A stretch of 64,000 nt of DNA, taken from NCBI RefSeq assembly GCF_021228295.1, contig NZ_JAJQPD010000005.1:1-64000 (forward strand), in the 5' to 3' direction. The notes beneath the pieces are model-generated. The model was not told the DNA's origin. It searched no databases and saw nothing but the letters and a program-made list of their open reading frames with translations. This document shows, in pieces, positions 1 to 8,056 of the stretch. Position numbers and translations under genes: made by a program. Source of the DNA: Agromyces humatus. GTDB lineage: Bacteria > Actinomycetota > Actinomycetes > Actinomycetales > Microbacteriaceae. Each line of letters starts with the position of its first letter. Position 1 is the stretch's first letter.

Positions 1-283
1 TATCGAGACCACGCCCCCGTAAGCGCAGGCCTCGATACGGCGCTGGCGCGCCAACTCGACCGACGAACAACCCCGCCGGTCGAGAAGCGACGAAGGAGCG
101 TATCGAGACCACGCCCCCGTAAGCGCAGGCCTCGATACGGCGCTGGCGCGCCAACTCGACCGACGAACAACCCCGCCGGTCGAGAAGCGACGAAGGAGCA
201 TATCGAGACCACGCCCCCATAAGCGCAGGCCTCGACACGGCGCTGGCGCGCCAACTCGACCGACGAGCAACTCGTCCTCACCA
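1..283. repeat. 100-bp tandem array of palindromic repeats
   Basis: A unit of exactly 100 bp starts at 1, 101 and 201 and runs into the window edge on the left. Each unit carries one forward half (CTCGATACGGCGCTGGCGCG then CAACTCGACCGACG) and one reverse half (CCGGTCGAGAAGCGACGAAG then TATCGAGACC), so a unit can fold on itself. The third copy has small changes (AGCATATC, CCCAT, CTCGACACGG), so copies have begun to diverge. The array fills the 361 bases before the first gene; I see no other gene there. Confidence 0.92.
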
Positions 284-361
284 GTGAAGCGGTGTCAGGT
301 GTTGTCCGGCAATGCCCGTGATGCGGCATCCGCGCCGCCGCAAGCGGCCCACAATCAACCG

Positions 362-658
362 ATGGCGCATCTCTACATACTGCGCTGCCGCGATGGCTCG
401 TTCTACGTCGGCAGCACGATCGATCTCGATCGCCGCATCGCACAGCACGCACACGGCGAAGGAGCCGCGTACACCCGCCGGCGACTGCCGGTCGTGTTGG
501 TCTACCACCAACAGTTCGACCGCATCGAGCAGGCGTATTCGGCCGAGAAGCAGGTGCAGAACTGGAGTCGGGCGAAGCGCATCGCACTCATTGAAGGGCG
601 GTTCGAGCTGCTGCCGTCGTTGGCGAAGAAGCGGTTCGGGCGCCCGTTGGTCGAGTAG
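362..658 (+). CDS. Small GIY-YIG nuclease family protein
   Basis: A 98-residue protein made of little more than one GIY-YIG nuclease fold of the UvrC N-terminal/YhbQ type. The paired strands read LYILRC (residues 4-9) and FYVGST (14-19), followed by Arg24-Arg25, His29, Tyr37 and a candidate metal-binding Glu62, spaced as in solo GIY-YIG proteins. No DNA-binding domain is attached. An in-frame ATG at 284 exists, but the added 26 residues lie in repeat-edge sequence and match nothing in the family, so I start at 362. The last codons (Val-Glu-stop) are GTCGAGTAG, which is part of the flanking palindromic repeat. The gene sits between two arrays of that repeat. Family membership is clear; the role (repair, or moving the repeats) is unknown. 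Confidence 0.85.
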   Translation: MAHLYILRCRDGSFYVGSTIDLDRRIAQHAHGEGAAYTRRRLPVVLVYHQQFDRIEQAYSAEKQVQNWSRAKRIALIEGRFELLPSLAKKRFGRPLVE

Positions 659-842
659 CGGGCGACCTCTCGTCGGTCGAGTAGTGGCGGAGGCCGCGTA
701 TCGAGACCATCCGCGGGTCTCGATACGGCGCTGGCGCGCCTACTCGACCGACGGCGGGAGGTCTCGATACGGCGCTGGCGCGCCTACTCGACCGACGGGC
801 AGGGTCTCGATACGGCGCTGGCGCGCCTACTCGACCAACGGC
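648..842. repeat. Mixed-orientation array of the palindromic repeat
   Basis: One or two reverse copies (GGTCGAGTAG at 648 and 679) are followed by three forward copies beginning GGTCTCGATACG near 717, 761 and 803, each ending CTACTCGACCGACG or a variant. The array begins inside the stop codon of the nuclease gene and ends three bases before the stop codon of the convergent permease gene, so it may also act as a folded 3' end for both transcripts. Confidence 0.9.
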
Positions 843-845
843 GGG

Positions 846-1751
846 TCACCCCTTGACCGCACCGCCGAGCAGGCCCGACACGAACTGCTTCTGAAACACC
901 AGGAACAGCAGCATGAGCGGCAGGGTCGCGAGCAGCGACCCGAGCATGAGCCCCGAGTAGTCCACGCGCGACATGCCGATCATGGTGTTGAGCGCCACGG
1001 GCACCGTGTACTGGTCTTCGGTGTTCAGCATCAGCAGCGGCCAGATGAACGCGTTCCACTGGCTGATGAACGTGTAGATCACGAGCGCGGCGATCTGCGG
1101 GCGCGCCACGGGCAGCACGATGCGGTAGAACGTGCGCAGCTCATTCGCCCCGTCGATGCGCGCCGCCTCGATGAGCGACACGGGGAAATCAAGGAATCCC
1201 TGTCGCATGAGGAAGATTCCGAACGCGTTGGCGAGGAACGGCAGGATGACGGCCTGGTACGTGTCGATCCATCCGACGCTCGCCATCATCTGGAACAGGG
1301 GCACGAGCAGCACCTGCATCGGGATCATCATCGTGACGAGCACGACACCGAGCAGCACCCCGCGTCCGCGGAACCGATACGTCGCGAGCCCGTACCCGCA
1401 CATGATGCTCACGATCGAGCTGAACACGGTGTAGACGACCGCGATCGCCAAGCTGTTGAACATCACGCGGCTGAAGTTCACCGACTCCTGCAGCCGCGCC
1501 AGGTTCTCCCAGAGCTCGCCGCCCGGCAGCATCGGCAGCGGCGTGCCGAACAGGTCGGAGGTCTGGTGCGTCGACGCGATGACCATCCACGCGAACGGCA
1601 GGATCGAGATCACGCTCGCGATCGCGAGCGCCAGATACACCGGTGAGCGCAGGATGCCGCGTTGCAGCGCCGGCCCGCGGCCGGCAGGCGCCGGTTCACG
1701 GGCATCGGATGTCGCGGGGTTGACCGATGCCAGGGCGGACGTCGCGGTCAC
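846..1751 (-). CDS. Sugar ABC transporter permease (MalG/CUT1 type)
   Basis: Inner-membrane subunit of a binding-protein-dependent carbohydrate importer, 301 residues with a GTG start at 1751. About six hydrophobic segments are visible, starting with the segment around SVISILPFAWMV. The cytoplasmic coupling loop EAARIDGANELRTFYRIVLP fits the EAA motif that contacts the ATPase. The GTG lies four bases inside the end of the upstream permease (GTGA overlap), so the two should be translated together and form the membrane heterodimer. No ATPase gene is nearby, as is common for actinobacterial CUT1 systems that share one MsiK/MalK-like ATPase. Substrate cannot be told from sequence. Confidence 0.92.
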   Translation of the reverse strand: MTATSALASVNPATSDAREPAPAGRGPALQRGILRSPVYLALAIASVISILPFAWMVIASTHQTSDLFGTPLPMLPGGELWENLARLQESVNFSRVMFNSLAIAVVYTVFSSIVSIMCGYGLATYRFRGRGVLLGVVLVTMMIPMQVLLVPLFQMMASVGWIDTYQAVILPFLANAFGIFLMRQGFLDFPVSLIEAARIDGANELRTFYRIVLPVARPQIAALVIYTFISQWNAFIWPLLMLNTEDQYTVPVALNTMIGMSRVDYSGLMLGSLLATLPLMLLFLVFQKQFVSGLLGGAVKG

Positions 1752-2668
1752 GGCTTCTCCCTCATGAGTCGGAACTGCACGATCGCGATGATCGCGGTGA
1801 TGACGACGAGCAGCCACGCGATCGCCGAGGCGTAGCCGAAGTCGAACTGGCGGAACCCGACCTTGTACAGGTACAGCACGGGCGTGAGCGTCGCATCGTT
1901 CGGTCCGCCCTCGGTGAGGATGAAGTTCTCGTCGAAGAGCTGCAGCGCCCCGATGGTCGAGGTCACCGTGGTGAAGATCAGCACGGGCCGCAACTGCGGG
2001 ATGACGATCTTTGTGAAGATCTGCCAGCGGCCGGCGCCGTCGATGCGGGCGGCCTCGTAGAGCTCGGCCGGAATCGACTGGAGTCCCGCGAGGATGATGA
2101 CCATGTTGTAGCCGGTCCAGCGCCAGGTGATCGCACCGATCAGCGCGATGCGCGCCCACCACTCGTTGTTGAGCCAGTCGATCGGTGCCACGCCCACGAA
2201 GGCGAGCAACTGGTTGACCGCTCCCCCGTCGGTGGCGAGCATGACCCGGAACACGACGGCGTAGGCCACGAGCGTGGTGACGGCCGGCAGGAAGGTGAAG
2301 AGCCGGAACCCCGACCGGAATCGAAGCCACGACTGGTTGAGCAGGTACGCGAGCCCCAGGGCCAGCCCGATCATGAGCGGCACCTGGATCACGAGGATGA
2401 TGCCCGCGTTCAGCAGGCTCTTGCCGACGAGCGGGTCCTTGAAGAGTCGCGCGTACTGCTCGAGGCCGACCCAGGTCGACACGCCGCCCGAAGTGGCGAA
2501 GAAGCTCTGCCAGAGCGACGACAGCAGCGGGTAGGTGAAGAAGACGATGAGCAGCGCGACCGCGGGAAGCACGAACCACGCGCCCGGGCGCTGGAGCCTT
2601 CGCCCCAGCGCCCGGCGCCGCGTGGCCGGCTTCGCCGCCGCTCGTGCGGCTGTGGCGGTGGTGGCCAT
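1748..2668 (-). CDS. Sugar ABC transporter permease (MalF/CUT1 type)
   Basis: Second membrane subunit of the same importer, 306 residues. A basic N-terminus rich in Ala and Arg precedes the first membrane segment (WFVLPAVALLIVFFTYPLL). The EAA coupling loop reads EAARIDGAGRWQIFTKIVIP near residue 200. The ATG at 2668 lies two bases after the stop of the binding-protein gene, and its stop overlaps the next permease by four bases. The order binding protein, MalF-like, MalG-like is the standard CUT1 layout. Confidence 0.93.
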   Translation of the reverse strand: MATTATAARAAAKPATRRRALGRRLQRPGAWFVLPAVALLIVFFTYPLLSSLWQSFFATSGGVSTWVGLEQYARLFKDPLVGKSLLNAGIILVIQVPLMIGLALGLAYLLNQSWLRFRSGFRLFTFLPAVTTLVAYAVVFRVMLATDGGAVNQLLAFVGVAPIDWLNNEWWARIALIGAITWRWTGYNMVIILAGLQSIPAELYEAARIDGAGRWQIFTKIVIPQLRPVLIFTTVTSTIGALQLFDENFILTEGGPNDATLTPVLYLYKVGFRQFDFGYASAIAWLLVVITAIIAIVQFRLMREKP

Positions 2669-2670
2669 GA

Positions 2671-3972
2671 CTACTCGGCGATCTCGCGCCCGGTCGCGGT
2701 GGCGATCTGGTCGGCCGCGTCCTGCAGCGTGGTCGCCGGGTCGGCGCCGTTCAGCACGGCTGCCACGACCGCGTTCGCCACGATGTCGCTCGCCTCGGCG
2801 TTGTCGGTCGTGAAGGTGATCGCCGGGATGCTCGCGGTCTGCTCGGCGAACAGCTCGTAGACGGGCTGGCCGCCGAAGTACTCGAGCGGCTCCTGGAAGT
2901 ACGCGTCCTGCAGGGCCGGGAGGTACGACGGGAACAGGCCCTCGGTCGCCATCATCGACGCCTGGTTGTCGGCGTCGGCGAGCGCGTAGTCGACGAACGC
3001 GGCGGCGAGCTGGGGGTTCTTCGCCTGGGCGGGCACCGCGAGCCCCGAGCCGCCGTTGTTCGACGTGCGGGCGCCGCCCTGCTCGAAGGCGGGCAGCTCG
3101 GTGACGCCGTACGTGCCGGCGTGCTCGGGAGCGTCACCCTGCAGTGTTCCGATCCACCACACGGCCTCGACGGTCGCCGCCGAGTCGCCGTCCTTCGCGG
3201 AGCTCACGCGGCCGTCCCAGCCCTTGACGTTCTTCAGGAGCCCCTTCTCGTTCATCGTCTGCAGCAGGGTGAGCGCGTCGACCGCCTCGGGCGAGGTGAT
3301 CGTGATGTCGCCGGCGTCATCGAAGAGGCCGATCCCCTGCTGCTGGAGGAGCATCTGGAAGGTGCCGCCGGTCGAGATGTCAGCCGAGAGCAGGGTGTGC
3401 CCGGTCTTCGCCTTGATGGTCTCACCGGCCGCGACGAGGTCGTCCCAGGTCTCGATCGACGACGGGTCGACGCTCGCCGCATCGAAGTAGTCGGCGCGGA
3501 AGAACAGGCCGACCGTGCCCGAGTCCCACGGCGCGACCTTGAGCGCGCCGTCGGCGTCGGACTGCGCCGACCACTTGAACGGGTCGAAGTCGGCTTCGGC
3601 ATCACCGAGCACCGGTGTGAGGTCGACGAGCCCCGTCGGGAACTCGTTGATGTACCCGGGCGCGCGATCGGTCTCGACCGTGACCACGTCGGGCAGTCCG
3701 CTGCCGGCCTGCAGCCCGACCGAGAGCTTGTCGTAGGCGTTGTCGTAGCCGACGTCGACCACGTTGACGGTGGTGTCGGGGTGCTCGGCCTCGAACTCGT
3801 CGCCCAGGCGGTCGAGCGCCGTTGCCGCGACATCCCACGACCACACGGTGATCTCGCCCGACACCTTGGCGTCGGGGTCGAGCACGACGGCGCTCGGGGC
3901 GCCGGCGCCCATGGTGCAGCCCGAGAAGAGGGCGAGTGCGGCCACGGGGACGAGCAGGGTGCGCGCTTTCAA
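2671..3972 (-). CDS. Extracellular sugar-binding lipoprotein (CUT1 ABC transporter)
   Basis: A 433-residue solute-binding protein of family 1 that would capture a sugar outside the membrane and deliver it to the two permeases downstream. A lipoprotein signal is plain: MKARTLLVPVAALALF then SGC as lipobox, with the mature Cys near residue 19. The body shows family features such as ITVWSWD near the mature start and later GTLQGDAP, and a GGSGLAV stretch near the hinge. I choose a TTG start at 3972 because AAAGGAG sits five bases before it; the open frame extends further upstream to 4149 only by reading through the palindromic repeat array. A GTATAC palindrome lies about 30 bases upstream. Confidence 0.9.
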   Translation of the reverse strand: MKARTLLVPVAALALFSGCTMGAGAPSAVVLDPDAKVSGEITVWSWDVAATALDRLGDEFEAEHPDTTVNVVDVGYDNAYDKLSVGLQAGSGLPDVVTVETDRAPGYINEFPTGLVDLTPVLGDAEADFDPFKWSAQSDADGALKVAPWDSGTVGLFFRADYFDAASVDPSSIETWDDLVAAGETIKAKTGHTLLSADISTGGTFQMLLQQQGIGLFDDAGDITITSPEAVDALTLLQTMNEKGLLKNVKGWDGRVSSAKDGDSAATVEAVWWIGTLQGDAPEHAGTYGVTELPAFEQGGARTSNNGGSGLAVPAQAKNPQLAAAFVDYALADADNQASMMATEGLFPSYLPALQDAYFQEPLEYFGGQPVYELFAEQTASIPAITFTTDNAEASDIVANAVVAAVLNGADPATTLQDAADQIATATGREIAE

Positions 3973-4000
3973 GGTGACTCCTTTGTCGTGTTTGTGTTCG

Positions 4001-4019
4001 GTATTTTGTATACAGCATA
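4001..4019 (-). promoter_or_regulatory. TGTATACA operator-like palindrome before sugar operon 1
   Basis: The core TGTATACA (4007-4014) sits in TTTTGTATACAGCATA, about 35 bases upstream of the TTG start of the binding-protein gene. The same core precedes the second sugar-transport operon at 9426-9433. Such AT-rich palindromes in a GC-rich genome are typical of GntR- or LacI-type sugar regulators; no such regulator is encoded in this window. Confidence 0.6.
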
Positions 4020-4032
4020 CGTGATCGGATGC

Positions 4033-4410
4033 CCCTCGGTCGAGTAGCACCGAAGGCGCGTATCCACCCCGTCGGTCGAGTAGCACCGAAGGCGCGTATC
4101 GAGACCACGCCGTCGGTCGAGTAGCACCGAAGGCGCGTATCGAGACCACGCCGTCGGTCGAGTAGCACCGAAGGCGCGTATCGAGACCTGCACCGGCGAG
4201 GGGTCTCGATACGGCGCTGGCGCGCCTACTCGACCGACGAAGGGGGTCTCGATACGGCGCTGGCGCGCCTACTCGACCGACGAAGGGGGTCTCGATACGG
4301 CGCTGGCGCGCCTACTCGACCGACGAAGGAGGTCTCGATACGGCGCTGGCGCGCCTACTCGACCGACGAAGGAGGTCTCGATACGGCGCTGGCGCGCCTA
4401 TTCGACCGGG
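4033..4410. repeat. Inverted array: four reverse then five forward palindromic repeats
   Basis: Reverse copies (GGTCGAGTAGCACCGAAGGC) start at 4038, 4074, 4115 and 4156. Forward copies (GGTCTCGATACGGCGCTGG) start at 4202, 4245, 4288, 4331 and 4374 with an exact 43-bp period. The two blocks face each other, making a long imperfect inverted repeat between sugar operon 1 and the end of sugar operon 2. The last copy supplies the stop codon of the GH63 gene. This fills the 425 bases between those genes apart from the operator. Short spurious reading frames cross it. Confidence 0.93.
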
Positions 4411-6134
4411 GGGCTCGAGAGCCCCACCGCGAGGTCGACGAACAGCGCCGCCGACCAGCCGAACGCCGTGGTGGCGGTCGCCGCCTTCTGGCCCGTGATC
4501 GGGTTGAAGTACTCGTGCGGCCCGCCGCCGTGCATGACGAGGGCGACCGTGCGCTCGGCAAGGTCGAGGGCGAGCCCCGCGCGCCCCGACGCGCGCAGGC
4601 CCGCGACGATGAGCGCATTCGTGTTCACCCACACGGGCCCGCGCCACATGTGCTCGGGAGAGAAGTCGGCATCGCCGACCGCAACCGTCGGCACCGCCCA
4701 CGCGGCACCGAAGCGACGCGGATCCGCGAGCGCGGCCACGAGCCGGTCGACGATCGGTTCGGGAAGGTGCCCGGTGAGCAACGGCATCAGTCCGACGACC
4801 GTGTCGCTCACGACGTCGACGCCGGCGGCGCGAGCCCGGAACAGCCCGCGTTCGTCGTCCCACAGATCGAGGAGCAGCCCGAGCGTTCGCTCGGCGCGCG
4901 AGCGATGTGCTGCGGCATCCGCATCGCCGAATCGTTCCGCGAATCGCGCGAGCTCGAGATCCTGCAGCACGAGGTACGCGCCGAGGTCGGGCGCCGTCGT
5001 CGGCAGCGGGCCGTCGAAGATGGGGCTGTCGTCGAGCCCCGACGAGTACGGATGACCGTACTCGGGCATGCCGTCGCCGTCGAGGTCGGACGCCGCGAAC
5101 CACCAGTCCTGCGAACGGCGGATCCTCGCGAGCTGCTCGCGCGCCCAGTCGTCGGCGGGCTCGATCTCGAGCACCTTCGCGAGCGCCCACGCGGCGAGGG
5201 GCGGCTTGGTCAGCGGCACGGGCGCCGAGGGGTCGGCGATCGCCGAGCCGGCGCGCCGCAGGGTCTCGCGGTCGCTCGGCGGCAGGTCGTCGCTCGTCGC
5301 CAGCACCCCGTGCTCGTGCACGACATCGGGCAGCTGCCCGTCGTCGCTCGGGAACCGGAACGCGAGCTCGAGCTGCTCGCGAGCGAGCTCGGGGTCGCCG
5401 TGCCGCAGGCCGACCGCGATGAAGTAGGCATCCCACTGCCAGAGCCCGACGTACCCGATCTTCGAGGGCACGACGGCACGTGCATGCCCGAGCGCCGGCA
5501 ACTCGACGATGTTGGCGCCGAGCACCCACCAGCAGAATGCCGTCATCGACTGCAGGTCGCGGCGCACTCGCGGGCAGCGCTCGAACCAGTCGAGCCAGAT
5601 CGTCTCGGTTGCCGCGAGGTCCGCGGGATGCGTGACGGATGCCGCGTGCTGAACGTTGCGGTCGGCGCCGATGTCGAGGCGCGCCGCGGTGGTCTCGTCG
5701 TCGAGCGCGATTCGGGTGAGCGCGCCGTCGGGCGTCGTCCACTCGATCGACATCCCGTCGGTCGAGTAGGCGCGCAGCGCCGTATCGAGGCCTTGCCCGT
5801 CGGTGGTCTCGATACGCTCGCTGGCGCTCGCTACTCGACCGACAGTGAGGGCATGCGGCCCGGCGAACGTCAGTCCGATGCCGCCGCCGAACTCGATCAC
5901 GTGCGGCAGCACCGCCGTGATCGGCAGTGCCGCCCCGTCGCGATCGCGCACGACGAGCGTGTCGAGCACCCGGCACTCGGCGAGCGACCGCTCGTACTCC
6001 GCCGTGTGCACGCGCACGCCGTCGCCCTCGCGGAAGACGAGGACACGCGAGCGGGGCAGGGTGAACGGCGCCCGCACGAGGTCGAGGTGCTCGCCCGCGA
6101 GCGCGGCGAGGGCAGCGGCATCCGTCACCGTCAT
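4398..6134 (-). CDS. GH63-type glycoside hydrolase (glucosyl/mannosylglycerate hydrolase-like)
   Basis: A 578-residue (alpha/alpha)6-barrel glycosidase of the GH63/trehalase-like group, resembling cytoplasmic mannosylglycerate and glucosylglycerate hydrolases and bacterial alpha-glucosidases. Landmarks are GLWQWDAYF, KPPLAAWAL, SSGLDDSP (near residue 365, likely with the acidic catalytic residue) and GGGPHEYFNP (near 540, candidate second acid). There is no signal peptide, so it should act inside the cell on what the linked transporter imports. The ATG overlaps the upstream permease by four bases. Two repeat copies sit inside the gene in frame (residues about 96-126), and the stop codon itself comes from the downstream array. 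Exact substrate is an inference. Confidence 0.85.
   Translation of the reverse strand: MTVTDAAALAALAGEHLDLVRAPFTLPRSRVLVFREGDGVRVHTAEYERSLAECRVLDTLVVRDRDGAALPITAVLPHVIEFGGGIGLTFAGPHALTVGRVASASERIETTDGQGLDTALRAYSTDGMSIEWTTPDGALTRIALDDETTAARLDIGADRNVQHAASVTHPADLAATETIWLDWFERCPRVRRDLQSMTAFCWWVLGANIVELPALGHARAVVPSKIGYVGLWQWDAYFIAVGLRHGDPELAREQLELAFRFPSDDGQLPDVVHEHGVLATSDDLPPSDRETLRRAGSAIADPSAPVPLTKPPLAAWALAKVLEIEPADDWAREQLARIRRSQDWWFAASDLDGDGMPEYGHPYSSGLDDSPIFDGPLPTTAPDLGAYLVLQDLELARFAERFGDADAAAHRSRAERTLGLLLDLWDDERGLFRARAAGVDVVSDTVVGLMPLLTGHLPEPIVDRLVAALADPRRFGAAWAVPTVAVGDADFSPEHMWRGPVWVNTNALIVAGLRASGRAGLALDLAERTVALVMHGGGPHEYFNPITGQKAATATTAFGWSAALFVDLAVGLSSPPVE
5757..5845. repeat. Palindromic repeat pair inside the GH63 coding sequence
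   Basis: A reverse copy (GTCGGTCGAGTAGGCGCGC) and a forward copy (GGTCTCGATACGCTCGCTGG ending CTACTCGACCGACAG) lie head to head within the glycosidase gene. They keep the reading frame and encode about 28 residues (VASASERIETT... AYSTDGMS) in the N-terminal sugar-side domain, with no stop in the gene's frame. Confidence 0.88.
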
Positions 6135-7081
6135 CGTCCGCCGAGGCCCGACGCGGCCATGCTGTTCAGGATTCGGCGCTGGCCGATGATGAAGGCGATC
6201 AGCATCGGGATCGTCGCGACCGCCGACGCCGCCATCACGAGCCCGTAGTTGATCGCACCGAACTGCCCGCGGAAGCTCGACAGCAGCAGCGGCACGGTGA
6301 ACAGGTCGGGCGTGTTCAGCAGCACGAGCGGGAACAGGAAGCTGTTCCACACGTCGAGGGCCACGATGATGCTGAGCGCCCCCAGACCCGGCTTCAGGTT
6401 CGGCAGGATGACGCTCCAGAAGATGCGCCACCGACCGGCACCGTCGACGATCGCGGCCTCCTCGAGCTCCTTCGGCAGCGACATGACGAACTGGCGCATC
6501 AGGAACACCGCGAACGGGTTCACGAGCATCGCCGGCACGATGAGCGACAGGTGCGAATCGACCCAGCCGAACTGCGCCATCAGCAGGTAGAACGGAATCA
6601 GCGTCACCTGCTTCGGAATCATCTGCGTCGCGAGGAACACGATGAAGATCACCCGGCTGCCGCGGAACTTGATGCGCGCGAACGCGTACCCCGCCATCGA
6701 GGCGGTGAGCAGGGTGCCGACGACCGCGAGCACGGCGATGTAGATGCTGTTGAAGTAGGCCTGCGCGAAGGGCGCCGCGTTCCAGGCCTCGACGTAGTTG
6801 TCGAGGGTCCATGGCGCGGGCCAGAAGCTCAGCGGATCCTGCAACAGCTGCGGCAGCGTCTTGAACGACGTGATGAGCATCCACACGAACGGGAACACCA
6901 TCGCGGCACCCGCCACGATGAGGGCGACGTGCAGCAGGGTGGAGCTCAGGCGACGGCGCCCGCGCCCGGCACGTGCGCTGCCCGGGCGCACCTCGAGGTC
7001 GGGCGCGACGATCGCGATCGTCGAGTCGGTCGGCGCGTCGCGCACGCCATCGGTGAGTCGGGTCATCCGCTGGTCGCTCAT
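6131..7081 (-). CDS. Sugar ABC transporter permease (MalG/CUT1 type), system 2
   Basis: A 316-residue membrane subunit. About 50 polar residues precede the first membrane segment (LLHVALIVAGAAMVFPFVWM), and the coupling loop EEAAIVDGAGRWRIFWSVIL is a clear EAA motif. It overlaps the MalF-like gene upstream and the GH63 gene downstream by four bases each (ATGA both times), tying import and hydrolysis into one translational unit. As in operon 1, no ATPase is encoded here. Confidence 0.92.
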   Translation of the reverse strand: MSDQRMTRLTDGVRDAPTDSTIAIVAPDLEVRPGSARAGRGRRRLSSTLLHVALIVAGAAMVFPFVWMLITSFKTLPQLLQDPLSFWPAPWTLDNYVEAWNAAPFAQAYFNSIYIAVLAVVGTLLTASMAGYAFARIKFRGSRVIFIVFLATQMIPKQVTLIPFYLLMAQFGWVDSHLSLIVPAMLVNPFAVFLMRQFVMSLPKELEEAAIVDGAGRWRIFWSVILPNLKPGLGALSIIVALDVWNSFLFPLVLLNTPDLFTVPLLLSSFRGQFGAINYGLVMAASAVATIPMLIAFIIGQRRILNSMAASGLGGR

Positions 7082-8049
7082 GCTGCGTCGTCCTCGTAGT
7101 GCACGAATCTCTTCTGGGCGCCGAATTGGATGCCGGTGATCACGAGCGTGAGCAGCAGCAGGATCACCGAAGCCGCGCTCGCCGGACCGAACTCGAAGCG
7201 CCCGAATCCGAGGTCGTAGATGTGGTAGACGATCGTGCGGGTCGCGTTGTCGGGCCCGGCGTCGGCCGTGAGGATGAAGACGGTGTCGAAGGTCTGCAGC
7301 GACGAGATGAAGGCCACGATCGACGAGAAGAAGATGATCGGCGACAGCAGGGGCATGCGGATGCTCCAGAACAGCCGCAGCGGGCCGGCGCCGTCGATGC
7401 GGGCGGCCTCGATCACGGACGGCGAGATGTTCTGCAGGCCGGCGAGGAAGATGATGACATTCAAGCCGAGCGCCGACCAGATCGTGACGATGCACACGGC
7501 GAGGAGCGCGAGGCGCGGGTCGCCGAGCCAGTCGGGCGGTGCGATGCCGAAGATCTTCGCGATGGTGTCGCTCAGCACGCCGTCGACCCGGAACATCTGC
7601 TGCCAGATCATCGCGACCGCGATGGTCGACGTGACCACGGGGGCGAAGAACAGAATCAGGTACAGCGTGCGCGTCTTGAGCTTCTCGAGCGCGACGGCGA
7701 TGACCACCGCGAGGCCGAGCCCGATCGGCACGGTGATGATCGCGATGAGCAGGGTGTTGACGATCGACCGCAGCAGCAGTTCGTCCTGCAGCTGGGCGGT
7801 GAAGTTCTCGAAGCCGACCCAGGTGAGCTCGGTGAGGCCGTTCCATTCGGCGAAGGCCAGCACCATGCTGGCGATGAACGGCACGAGCACGAACACGGCC
7901 ATGCCGACCACCTGCGGGGCGATGAAGATGTAGCCCCAACTGCGGTCGCGGCGCCGCCAGGCGGACTCCTTTCGGAGTCCGCCCGGCGCGCGGCCCGCGG
8001 AGGGTGACGCTGCCGCCGCAGCGCCGGCGTCAACCGTGGTCGCGGTCAT
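7078..8049 (-). CDS. Sugar ABC transporter permease (MalF/CUT1 type), system 2
   Basis: A 323-residue membrane subunit with an Ala/Pro-rich basic N-terminus, a first membrane segment around GYIFIAPQVVGMAVFVLVPF, and the coupling loop EAARIDGAGPLRLFWSIRMP. It follows the binding-protein gene by seven bases and overlaps the next permease by four. It is not a close copy of the MalF-like protein of operon 1, so the two transporters probably differ in substrate. Confidence 0.92.
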   Translation of the reverse strand: MTATTVDAGAAAAASPSAGRAPGGLRKESAWRRRDRSWGYIFIAPQVVGMAVFVLVPFIASMVLAFAEWNGLTELTWVGFENFTAQLQDELLLRSIVNTLLIAIITVPIGLGLAVVIAVALEKLKTRTLYLILFFAPVVTSTIAVAMIWQQMFRVDGVLSDTIAKIFGIAPPDWLGDPRLALLAVCIVTIWSALGLNVIIFLAGLQNISPSVIEAARIDGAGPLRLFWSIRMPLLSPIIFFSSIVAFISSLQTFDTVFILTADAGPDNATRTIVYHIYDLGFGRFEFGPASAASVILLLLTLVITGIQFGAQKRFVHYEDDAA

Positions 8050-8056
8050 GCTCTCG

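Noticed and set aside
284-361. Longer start for the GIY-YIG gene
   Set aside because: The extra residues derive from the repeat edge and do not match the family, whose proteins begin close to the first strand.
3973-4193. Open frames reading VSIRAFGATRPT-type peptides upstream of the binding-protein gene
   Set aside because: They are translations of the palindromic repeat array; the same peptide recurs at every copy, and a TTG with a strong ribosome-binding site gives the real start.
4033-4410. CRISPR-like array
   Set aside because: The units are back-to-back 36-43 bp copies with no unique spacers, change orientation midway and have no cas genes nearby.
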